7,201 nucleotides of DNA from positions 2,697 through 9,897 of the forward strand of contig DBKQ01000066.1 of NCBI GenBank assembly GCA_002298545.1. The letters are read 5' to 3'. Below the pieces are notes generated by a model. It searched no databases and was not told the DNA's origin. It saw only the letters and a list, made by a program, of their open reading frames with translations. Every line of letters starts with the position of its first letter. Positions within the stretch are counted from its first letter, which is position 1. Made by a program: the position numbers and the translations under genes. Of the stretch, positions 1-6,053 are shown piece after piece. This DNA comes from Prevotella sp. UBA746. Its GTDB lineage: Bacteria > Bacteroidota > Bacteroidia > Bacteroidales > Bacteroidaceae.

Positions 1-177
1 GTGGGTACCATCGGAGCTGTGTTTGACTTCTTCGCCGGTACTGTGGAGCGTGCGCCTATGTGGTGGCAGAGGCATGGACTGGAATGGCTCTACCGCTTGC
101 TGAAAGAGCCGAAACGCATGTGGAGACGATACATCATCGGTAATGCACTGTTTCTCTGGAACATGACAAAAGAATGA
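1..177 (+). CDS. WecG/TagA/CpsF-family glycosyltransferase, C-terminal 58 residues (5' end outside window)
   Basis: This frame is open from base 1 and stops at TGA 175-177. The 58 visible residues match the end of the WecG/TagA/CpsF family (GT26) as I know it: a G-x-x-FDFxAGTVxRAP stretch at visible residues 5-19, then GLEWLYRLL, a basic PKRMWRRY segment and IGNALFLW. This family transfers N-acetylmannosamine(uronic acid) or a related sugar from a UDP donor to an undecaprenyl-diphosphate-linked sugar on the cytoplasmic face of the membrane. The basic, aromatic tail is the part expected to touch the membrane. The Asp and other catalytic residues lie upstream and cannot be checked. The GTG at base 1 is almost certainly internal rather than a start. 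The stop overlaps the next gene's ATG (ATGA 174-177), placing both in one polysaccharide operon. Family assignment is confident; the sugar specificity is not known. Confidence 0.88.
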   Translation: MGTIGAVFDFFAGTVERAPMWWQRHGLEWLYRLLKEPKRMWRRYIIGNALFLWNMTKE

Positions 178-1280
178 TGGTGGCACACAAAAGGGTTCTT
201 ATGGTTGCCACATCGCCCACGACGCACGGTGGGATAACGGCTGTGATAAAAGGCTACCAGAAATGCCGGTTCTGGAAGAAGTGGCATTGCCGGTGGATAG
301 CGTCACATTGCGACGGATCGGTGGTAGTGAAACTTTGGTTCTTCTTCCGTGGTTTTGCCGAATACGCCTTTCTGTTGCCTTTCTACGATATTGTGCACAT
401 ACATTTCAGTGAGTTTCCATCGGCGTTGCGCAAGTCGTTCTTTGTAATGCTTGCAAAGTTGTTCGGCAAGAAAATTGTCATACATCTCCACACCTATTCG
501 CCATTAGCCTCAATAGAAGGGAAGCACAAGAAGGTGTACAGATACCTTTTTGAGTCTGCCGATAGGGTTATAGTACTGAGCAAGATTTGGAAAACGTCAG
601 TTGAGCAAGCATTCGGCAGCAAAAGCATAACGGACAAGACTTGTGTAGTGTATAATCCATGCGTACCATGCAAAGAAGAAAAAGGAGATACTGTTGATCT
701 ATGCTTGCTAAACACGATACGGACATTTATGGAAGGCAGAAAAATCATCCTGTATGCAGGAACGGTAGAAGAAAGAAAGGGGTATGGCGACCTCTTGAAG
801 GCTTTCTGCAAACTCAAGGATACGGCTTGTGGATGGTCGCTCGTCATTGCCGGCTTAGGAGATGTGGAGCAAGGCAAGGCGATGGCGACAAGGCTCGGCA
901 TTTCCAATCTTGTATTGTGGACAGGATGGATTGACGGTGTGTGCAAACAATATGTATTCAGTCACGCCGACGTATTCTGCCTGCCGTCCTACGCCGAGGG
1001 ATTTCCTATGGGAGTGCTCGACGCATGGTCGTATGTCTTGCCCGTTGTCACCACGCCCGTAGGCGGAATACCCGACGTGGCGGAAGACGGCAAGAACATG
1101 CTGTTAGCTCAGCCTGGAGACGTGGACGGTTTGTCTCGCTGTCTGTCGAGGCTGATGTTTGACGAAGCATTGCGCGAGAATATCTCCTTACAGTCGCAAA
1201 AGCTTGCCCAAGGAGTGTTTGCACTTGATGCCTGCGACAGGAAAATCAATGAAATATATCAAAATCTTTTCGTAAAATGA
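174..1280 (+). CDS. GT4-family glycosyltransferase (GT-B fold), polysaccharide biosynthesis
   Basis: A 368-residue protein, usual length for a GT4 retaining glycosyltransferase of the GT-B fold, which moves a sugar from a nucleotide-sugar donor onto a growing glycan at the cytoplasmic membrane. The N-terminal acceptor domain starts with the typical VLMVATSPTTHGGI (residues 8-21, Gly19-Gly20 loop), has an aromatic and hydrophobic stretch around 54-74 and the HLHTYSP turn at 104-110. The C-terminal donor domain starts near 190 (IILYAGTVEERKGYGDLL, with Arg201-Lys202) and has AGLGD at 226-230 and TTPVGGIPD at 293-301. The EX7E motif is Glu275 (AEGFPMG) followed by Asp283 instead of the second Glu, a conservative change. 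The start overlaps the upstream stop; a second in-frame ATG at 177 is an alternative. The 3' end overlaps the next gene (ATGA 1277-1280). Donor, acceptor and linkage cannot be read from sequence. Confidence 0.92.
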   Translation: MMVAHKRVLMVATSPTTHGGITAVIKGYQKCRFWKKWHCRWIASHCDGSVVVKLWFFFRGFAEYAFLLPFYDIVHIHFSEFPSALRKSFFVMLAKLFGKKIVIHLHTYSPLASIEGKHKKVYRYLFESADRVIVLSKIWKTSVEQAFGSKSITDKTCVVYNPCVPCKEEKGDTVDLCLLNTIRTFMEGRKIILYAGTVEERKGYGDLLKAFCKLKDTACGWSLVIAGLGDVEQGKAMATRLGISNLVLWTGWIDGVCKQYVFSHADVFCLPSYAEGFPMGVLDAWSYVLPVVTTPVGGIPDVAEDGKNMLLAQPGDVDGLSRCLSRLMFDEALRENISLQSQKLAQGVFALDACDRKINEIYQNLFVK

Positions 1281-2380
1281 ATGATACCATTGGACTTTTT
1301 CTTGAATTGCTGAAGGCTGCGCTGTGGAAGCAATATCCAGAGCCTGCCGTTAAGCAGACAGGAGCCAACCACTCCTGTTTGACGAATGCCGACTGGAATG
1401 GCGTACGTCGCATTGCTGAGAAACAAGCCGTGGCGGGACTGATGGCGGACGGCATATCACTGCTGCCGCAAGACATGATGCCGCCGTTTGAAATGAAGAT
1501 GCGTTTCATTGCTGACGCCATGGCAACAGTAAGAAGGAACGCTGAAGTGGCACGGGAAATGCAACGCGTCTGCACGCTGCTGCAAGACAGCAACGTGAAA
1601 GTGGCTTTCTTCAAAGGACAGATTGCAGGGGCGAGATATAGCAATCCAGACCACCGCACGCCAGGAGACGTTGACTTCATTTCTGATAATCCCGCATTGG
1701 CTGAAAGGCTGATGGTTGAGCATGGAGGCAAGTTGGACGGCATAGTGCCGAAGCATGCCGAGATATGGATGGACGGCGTTTTGTTTGAATCACACCGCAT
1801 GGCTCTCGACTTGGCTTATCCGCCAAGTCAGGCTTATTTCAACAGACAGATAAGAAGAATGTTGCATGAAGGTGTAGGCAAAGAGTGTGTCGGCGATATG
1901 GAAATGCCATGCTTGACGCCAGCGCTGGAAGTTTGTCACTGTACGGCACATATAAACCACCATTTTCTTGAAGTGGGTATTGGTCTGCGGCAGATTGCGG
2001 ATTTTGCAATGCTCTTGACTGAGAAGAAAAGCCTTATTGACATAGCGGAACTGAGACGCCACTTGTGCGGAACCCACATGCTGCGTTTCTTCCGTGCCCT
2101 TGAGGCATTGTGCGTGGAGCACCTTGGAATGCCGGAAGAGGCTGTCGTCATTCCGTATGGCAACGGCGACAAGAAGAACGGGCTGCTGATAATGCAGTCG
2201 GCAATAAACGGCGGAAACTTCGGCCGCTATGACGGCAAGGACAAGAGCAATGGCTTCCGCCGCATGGTGATTAGCATGGGCAAAGCTATGCGCTATTTCC
2301 GCATGTCGCCTTTGGAGGCGTTGTTCCGTCCGACAATGACTGTAAGAGTATGGCTGTGGGTACACCGTTGTAGTTCTTGA
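1277..2380 (+). CDS. Nucleotidyltransferase-fold family protein (NTP_transf_5-like), function unknown
   Basis: A 367-residue soluble protein that I place in the uncharacterised nucleotidyltransferase family NTP_transf_5 (PF14907). The diagnostic core is at residues 108-134: a hydrophobic strand ending in FKG (Lys113-Gly114), a short helix with ARYSNPDHRTPG, and then Gly130-Asp131-Val132-Asp133, the G-D-x-D metal-binding pair of the polymerase-beta nucleotidyltransferase fold. Further family-like features are ESHR at 171-174, an Asp-containing strand MALDLA at 175-180, and GIGLRQIADFAMLL at 234-247. There is no signal peptide or membrane segment. Family members are frequent in polysaccharide and peptide-modification clusters, but no reaction is established to my knowledge. 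Here it is the last gene of the operon, overlapping the glycosyltransferase by 4 bases, so it probably acts on the same glycan pathway. The Asp pair suggests it is catalytically competent. Confidence 0.8.
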   Translation: MNDTIGLFLELLKAALWKQYPEPAVKQTGANHSCLTNADWNGVRRIAEKQAVAGLMADGISLLPQDMMPPFEMKMRFIADAMATVRRNAEVAREMQRVCTLLQDSNVKVAFFKGQIAGARYSNPDHRTPGDVDFISDNPALAERLMVEHGGKLDGIVPKHAEIWMDGVLFESHRMALDLAYPPSQAYFNRQIRRMLHEGVGKECVGDMEMPCLTPALEVCHCTAHINHHFLEVGIGLRQIADFAMLLTEKKSLIDIAELRRHLCGTHMLRFFRALEALCVEHLGMPEEAVVIPYGNGDKKNGLLIMQSAINGGNFGRYDGKDKSNGFRRMVISMGKAMRYFRMSPLEALFRPTMTVRVWLWVHRCSS

Positions 2381-2381
2381 A

Positions 2382-2415
2382 AAAATATTTGCGAGGAATA
2401 TAACACGAATATTTT
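2382..2415 (+). terminator. Weak AT-only stem-loop just after the polysaccharide operon
   Basis: Two bases after the TGA of the nucleotidyltransferase-like gene, AAAATATT (2382-2389) pairs perfectly with AATATTTT (2408-2415) across an 18-base loop. The position suits the end of the operon. The stem has no G-C pair and no following U-run, so it is weak as an intrinsic terminator. The downstream arm also overlaps the first CACGAAT word of the repeat element, so it may simply be part of that element. Confidence 0.25.
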
Positions 2416-2600
2416 ATTTTGCACACGGATTTGGCTTTCCCATTCGACTGTCGATTTTCAATTCACAGATGAACACGGATTTTTATTTTTTTGAATACGG
2501 ATGGATTCTGATTTTACTGATTTTTGTTGGTAGCTTTGCTATAACAGGGAGAAATGATAATCTGTGAGATCTGTGGGAGAAAAAATAAATTCGTGGGACA
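2402..2600. repeat. Imperfect inverted element made of CAC(G/A)(A/G)AT words, intergenic
   Basis: Forward words lie in the left half: CACGAAT 2404-2410, CACGGAT 2424-2430, CACAGAT 2464-2470, CACGGAT 2474-2480. Their reverse complements lie in the right half: ATCTGTG 2560-2566 and 2569-2575, ATTCGTG 2589-2595. The order is roughly mirrored, with CACGAAT outermost and CACAGAT inside. The middle holds looser complementary arms at about 2504-2523 and 2552-2571 and an apical hairpin (TAGC 2531-2534, GCTA 2538-2541, flanked by GTT and AAC). No open frame here looks like a real protein. My recollection, not checked here, is that such words recur between genes in many Bacteroidota genomes. The arrangement suggests a REP- or MITE-like non-coding element; transcribed, it could fold into a long hairpin. 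It fills much of the 373-base gap between the operon and the helicase. Confidence 0.65.
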
Positions 2601-2753
2601 AAATCTTTTTCGACTAAATTCCGTTTAAGTTCCGCAGATGATAAAATTGCATCGGGTAGGCTGATATGAAGGAAAAACATAAGATACAGAGAGAAGACAA
2701 GTAAATAATGCTTAATCTGATCGTGAAACACACAAACTATCTACAGTAGAGTA
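2601..2753 (+). other. Leader region before the helicase gene, no clear promoter
   Basis: These 153 bases separate the inverted element from the helicase ATG. The closest thing to a -7 box is TAAAATTG (2642-2649, 7 of 8 against TAnnTTTG), but no TTTG lies at the expected distance upstream. Two very short open frames occur in succession: 12 codons at 2666-2704 and 13 codons at 2708-2749, the latter ending 4 bases before the helicase ATG. Both could be chance. No riboswitch or terminator fold stands out. Confidence 0.3.
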
Positions 2754-5084
2754 ATGAAGAAAATCAAATTGTTTGATTACCAAGAGAACATGGTGGAACG
2801 AGTGCAGGAAGCATTCAAACACCATGGTGCCGTGATGGTGCAAATGCCAACGGGAACGGGAAAGACATATCTGCTTGCAGCTATCGTTGGCTCGTTCTTG
2901 AAAAGGGAAGTTTGGATAGTTGCACACCGTCGTGAACTCGTATCGCAAATCAAGGACACGCTGAAGAAGTTCTTTCCTTCTCAAGAAACAGCATCCATCA
3001 AAGTCGTTTCTATACAATGGCTGTCGAGACACTATCGGGAAATGAAAGAAAGCCCGGGCTTGATAGTTATAGACGAGGCGCATCATGCACTGGCAGAGAC
3101 ATACACCGAAGTGATGAACGCTTATCCGAAGGCAAAGAAGTTAGGACTGACGGCTACGCCATACCGTATGAACGGCAAGGGATTCACCGGTTTATTCGAT
3201 ACATTACTTTGCTCTTGGAGCATGGAGCGGTTTATTGCCGAAGGAAGACTGAGCCTCTACGATTACTATTCCATAAAGCCGGGCAGTGCCGACCAACAGC
3301 TCATTGACTCGCTGCAGAAACGAGGGGCTGACGGTGACTATCAGCAGAAGGAACTTAACGAGGTGATGGATGTGAGACCGTCGCTCGAAAGACTCTGTAT
3401 GACAGTGAAACAATATGTGTCGGGGAAGAAAGGAATTGTATATGCAGTAAGTATCCAACATGCCGAACATATCGCCGAGTTCTATCGGGAGAATGGCATT
3501 AGGGCGGTTGCAATTTCGAGCAAGACTCCACTCGCCGAGCGAAATACCGTGATTGACAAGTTTAAGAACACGAATGTTTTACATGATGTTTCTTTGAACA
3601 CGAATAACACGAATGTCTCAGACGGGATTGAGGTGCTGGTGAGTGTGGATTTGTTCTCGGAGGGCTTCGACTGTCCGGATGTAGAGTTCATCCAGTTGGC
3701 AAGACCGACACTGTCGCTGGCGAAATATATGCAGATGGTAGGACGTGGATTGCGAGTGACAAAGGGAAAGGAATATTGCGTGATATTAGACAACGTAGGA
3801 CTGTATAAGCGATTCGGGTTACCTTCGGTAGATAGAGATTGGCAGAGCATGTTTGAAGGCAGAGCCTCGTTGGAGGATATACTGCAAGAGGTATGTCTGA
3901 AAGTAAACAGTAACAATTGTAGGTTGGACGTGCTGATGAATGGTGATGAGGAAATGATGAAAATCATCAACCATGAACGTCAGCAGCGGATAATCAAGAA
4001 GTCATACGGTTATAGTCTTGTGGAGAATGAAGACGGACTGTTGGGCGTTAAAGACAATAGCGGTAATATTATATTAGATTGTCTATACAGGAAAATAGAA
4101 ATAACCAACGACGGATTTGCATACTGCTACATCAGGAAGAAAGTAGGACAGAAAGAGTGGATGGATTTAAGAAGCGGACTTTGGTTTAGGAAAAGACCGC
4201 AGAGCGTGAGACTGATGGGTATCGACTTCAGTACGGAAGATGGCAAGAGACTCTATCCGCGCATCCGCTCAAAGTATATTGATGATAAAGCCTATCTTAC
4301 GGTAAAGACTTTAGAACTTCAAGTCGGAGCCGGTCTGAACTGGAAACGCAGGCTTATACCTTGGGACGAACCAGACAAGGTATATTATAATAATAAAGGA
4401 GAGAACGAGCTGAAAATATATTCAGACGACATGGGAAACAGTTTCGTGCAGGAAAATATCGGCAGTCAGTTAATTCCCGTTCCGTCGCAGGAGTTTCTGG
4501 ATAAATATATCCGTCGGTATGTCGAAAGAAATCGGGAAGAACAGTTCGAACGGAAGAAAATAGAAAAAGCGGCAGTGCATTATGATGCAGGTTCAAGCAC
4601 GAGAGTATTGTTGGAAGAGAGTAGGGTAGAGAAAAAAGGCATAGAGTATGTCCGTTGGCTTCGCAATCAAAAAGGAGCATGGGTAGATACGGTGACCAAT
4701 AAAATCTTCCAGTCAGAGCCGACCACCTTCAAACGAGGCTTTGTAAGTATGGTGAAAGAAGGCGGGTGGTGTTATATTCGGAATATTCCGGGACTTGTAG
4801 ATACTCCGTTTCGTGAATGGGAGATAGTAGCCGATGATAACATCTGTGTTATAAAGAATACATATCTAATAGAGAGAAGCGAACTATATCAGTGGTACAA
4901 GATATGTAAGAGGACAGACGACTTCTCCTACTTCGTTGTAAAGGCATACAACTACGAATATGATTACATCAAGGATGAAACGGAAATACAGATTACACAG
5001 TTTGATGGCGAAGGACTGAAAATGACGAGCCGTGGCATGACATATCGTCCGTTTGTGATAAGAACACATAAAAGGGAGCTCTGA
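2754..5084 (+). CDS. DEAD/DEAH-box superfamily II helicase with large uncharacterised C-terminal region
   Basis: A 776-residue ATP-dependent nucleic-acid helicase or translocase. Helicase motifs are in order: LFDYQ at 6-10, Walker A MPTGTGKT 31-38, motif Ia AHRREL 57-62, DEAH 107-110, TAT 133-135, motif V EGFD 303-306 and motif VI QMVGRGLR 327-334. The core resembles stand-alone Bacteroidales helicases related to type III/I restriction R subunits and UvrB/RecQ-like enzymes, but no nuclease domain or methylase partner is seen. Residues 385-776 are not a domain I recognise. GVKDNSGNII (431-440) recalls a degenerate WG repeat, and the blocks after Trp469 and Trp643 look like two copies of one unit. 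A charged helix lies at 585-606. Odd point: residues 272-290 look like extra sequence encoded by three AACACGAAT repeats. ATG 2754 fits the conserved N-terminus. The substrate and biological role are unknown. Confidence 0.9.
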   Translation: MKKIKLFDYQENMVERVQEAFKHHGAVMVQMPTGTGKTYLLAAIVGSFLKREVWIVAHRRELVSQIKDTLKKFFPSQETASIKVVSIQWLSRHYREMKESPGLIVIDEAHHALAETYTEVMNAYPKAKKLGLTATPYRMNGKGFTGLFDTLLCSWSMERFIAEGRLSLYDYYSIKPGSADQQLIDSLQKRGADGDYQQKELNEVMDVRPSLERLCMTVKQYVSGKKGIVYAVSIQHAEHIAEFYRENGIRAVAISSKTPLAERNTVIDKFKNTNVLHDVSLNTNNTNVSDGIEVLVSVDLFSEGFDCPDVEFIQLARPTLSLAKYMQMVGRGLRVTKGKEYCVILDNVGLYKRFGLPSVDRDWQSMFEGRASLEDILQEVCLKVNSNNCRLDVLMNGDEEMMKIINHERQQRIIKKSYGYSLVENEDGLLGVKDNSGNIILDCLYRKIEITNDGFAYCYIRKKVGQKEWMDLRSGLWFRKRPQSVRLMGIDFSTEDGKRLYPRIRSKYIDDKAYLTVKTLELQVGAGLNWKRRLIPWDEPDKVYYNNKGENELKIYSDDMGNSFVQENIGSQLIPVPSQEFLDKYIRRYVERNREEQFERKKIEKAAVHYDAGSSTRVLLEESRVEKKGIEYVRWLRNQKGAWVDTVTNKIFQSEPTTFKRGFVSMVKEGGWCYIRNIPGLVDTPFREWEIVADDNICVIKNTYLIERSELYQWYKICKRTDDFSYFVVKAYNYEYDYIKDETEIQITQFDGEGLKMTSRGMTYRPFVIRTHKREL
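3567..3623 (+). repeat. In-frame AACACGAAT repeat insertion inside the helicase gene
   Basis: AACACGAAT occurs at 3567-3575, 3597-3605 and 3606-3614, the last two directly adjacent. The first copy plus following bases (AACACGAATGTTTTA) matches the start of the intergenic element at 2402-2416 at 14 of 15 positions. It encodes N-T-N three times, within residues 272-290. These residues sit between DKFK and GIEVLVSVDLFSEGFD, where related helicases as I know them run directly from a F-K/R-x-G turn into the strand before motif V. The extra stretch is about 57 bases, so the frame is kept and no stop is introduced. The exact borders are approximate, since they depend on comparison with a repeat-free homologue. 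Confidence 0.6.
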
Positions 5085-5162
5085 TGAACGCAGAAACTTC
5101 TTTATTTATGCAATATAATTACACTTGTTATATAATTTTAAACATTTAGCACGTAAAATATG

Positions 5163-5185
5163 AGCTAAATTTTATATTTTTAGCT
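5163..5185. promoter_or_regulatory. Inverted repeat AGCTAAA/TTTAGCT upstream of the gldB promoter
   Basis: AGCTAAA (5163-5169) and TTTAGCT (5179-5185) are perfect complements around a 9-base AT loop. The right arm ends 6 bases before the -33 element of the lipoprotein promoter, a place where an operator could act. It could instead be a weak terminator for the helicase gene, whose stop is about 80 bases upstream. A second AT-only pair, ATATAA (5113-5118) with TTATAT (5128-5133), lies nearer the helicase stop. Neither use can be settled from sequence. Confidence 0.3.
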
Positions 5186-5191
5186 TTATAT

Positions 5192-5222
5192 TTTGATGTT
5201 ATAATAAAAATTAGTAATTTTG
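5192..5222 (+). promoter_or_regulatory. Bacteroidota-type promoter for the GldB-like lipoprotein gene
   Basis: The -33 element TTTG (5192-5195) and the -7 element TAATTTTG (5215-5222) match the TTTG/TAnnTTTG consensus of the Bacteroidota primary sigma factor exactly, with the preferred 19-base spacer. Transcription should begin a few bases downstream, near 5227, leaving a leader of about 20 bases before ATG 5250. The surrounding AT-rich DNA also fits a promoter. Confidence 0.75.
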
Positions 5223-5249
5223 CAGGCGTTAATTGGGAAATTATTTGTA

Positions 5250-6053
5250 ATGAAGAAGGTTTTAGTCATATTATTATCAACTATTCTTGTGCTCCAGTCA
5301 TGTGAGTTCAAGCTAAAGCCGTTTGACATCGTTGAAGGCGATCAGCAGAAGTTGGAAGTATGCCGTTACGACCGTCTCGAGAGTCAGTATCTTACAACAA
5401 GTGATTTCTCGGCACTTCAGCAGATGAACACAGATTATCCTATGGAGACACGAACCCTAATAGAGAATATGCTGAAGATAGGAGAAGTAGACGACCCGGA
5501 GATAAACAACAAGTTTCTGTCGTTTTACCAGGATTCCGTGTTACAGACGATGATTTCGGATGCCGAATCCAAATATGCCAATATCGACGACATCAATTTA
5601 GAGTTCAACAAGGCATTCGACAATCTGAAAAAGATCGTTCCCAATATTCCTGTTCCGATGATATATATGCAGATAGGTGCGCTCGACCAGAGCATTATAA
5701 TAGGCAACGGCACCATCGGCATTTCCATCGATAAATATCTCGGAGAGAATTATCCGCTTTACAAGAAATATTATCCTGTAGCTCAGAGGATAACGATGAA
5801 CAGGGAAAATATCGTTCCCGATGCCATGTGTTTTTATATCATGAGTCTGTATCCGATGAAGAACTTCGAGAAGCGTCCGCAGAGAGAGAAGGATCTTCAT
5901 GTAGGAAAGATAATGTGGCTATGCAATAAAATTCTGGAAAAGAGATGTTTTGCCACCCCTTATGTCAGTGTGATAGACAAGTATGTCTGTTCTCATCGAG
6001 ATATTAATATCGCTTCATTTATAAAGAGCGACGACTACAGATGCTTTAAATAG
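5250..6053 (+). CDS. gldB: GldB-like lipoprotein
   Basis: A 267-residue exported lipoprotein. Residues 1-18 form a lipoprotein signal peptide: MKK, a hydrophobic core, then a lipobox ending LQSC with Cys18 as the lipidation site. The protein should be anchored to a membrane on the periplasmic side or beyond. The mature part matches the GldB family as I know it from Bacteroidales, with YDRLES at 40-45, GISIDKYLGENYPLYKKYY at 157-175 and NIVPDAM at 187-193. GldB is required for gliding in Flavobacterium johnsoniae, but homologues persist in non-gliding Bacteroidales, where the role is unclear. It is shorter than flavobacterial GldB (about 320 residues). A TTG at 5220 would extend the frame, but it lies inside the -7 promoter box, so ATG 5250 is the start. 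The 3' end overlaps the radical SAM gene on the opposite strand by 8 bases. Confidence 0.85.
   Translation: MKKVLVILLSTILVLQSCEFKLKPFDIVEGDQQKLEVCRYDRLESQYLTTSDFSALQQMNTDYPMETRTLIENMLKIGEVDDPEINNKFLSFYQDSVLQTMISDAESKYANIDDINLEFNKAFDNLKKIVPNIPVPMIYMQIGALDQSIIIGNGTIGISIDKYLGENYPLYKKYYPVAQRITMNRENIVPDAMCFYIMSLYPMKNFEKRPQREKDLHVGKIMWLCNKILEKRCFATPYVSVIDKYVCSHRDINIASFIKSDDYRCFK

Noticed and set aside
494..946. 150-codon minus-strand frame inside the GT4 gene
   Set aside because: Antisense shadow of a clear glycosyltransferase; low-complexity Ser/Thr/Pro-rich content and no motifs.
1246..1800. 184-codon minus-strand frame inside the nucleotidyltransferase-like gene
   Set aside because: Antisense to a gene with recognisable catalytic motifs; the predicted protein shows no domain.
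1790..2365. 191-codon minus-strand frame
   Set aside because: Also antisense to the nucleotidyltransferase-like gene; His/Gln/Ser-rich with no recognisable fold.
2483..2731. 82-codon minus-strand frame in the gap before the helicase
   Set aside because: It lies over the inverted repeat element. Its composition is what translated repeat words give, it matches no family I know, and it has no convincing start signal.
3561..3630. Sequencing error or frameshift pair in the helicase
   Set aside because: The frame is the same on both sides, the extra bases are a multiple of three, and they consist of a repeat word also found elsewhere in the window, which fits an insertion better than an error.
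2754..5084. Helicase as part of a restriction or defence system
   Set aside because: No methylase, specificity subunit, nuclease motif or other defence gene is next to it, and its neighbours are polysaccharide and housekeeping genes.
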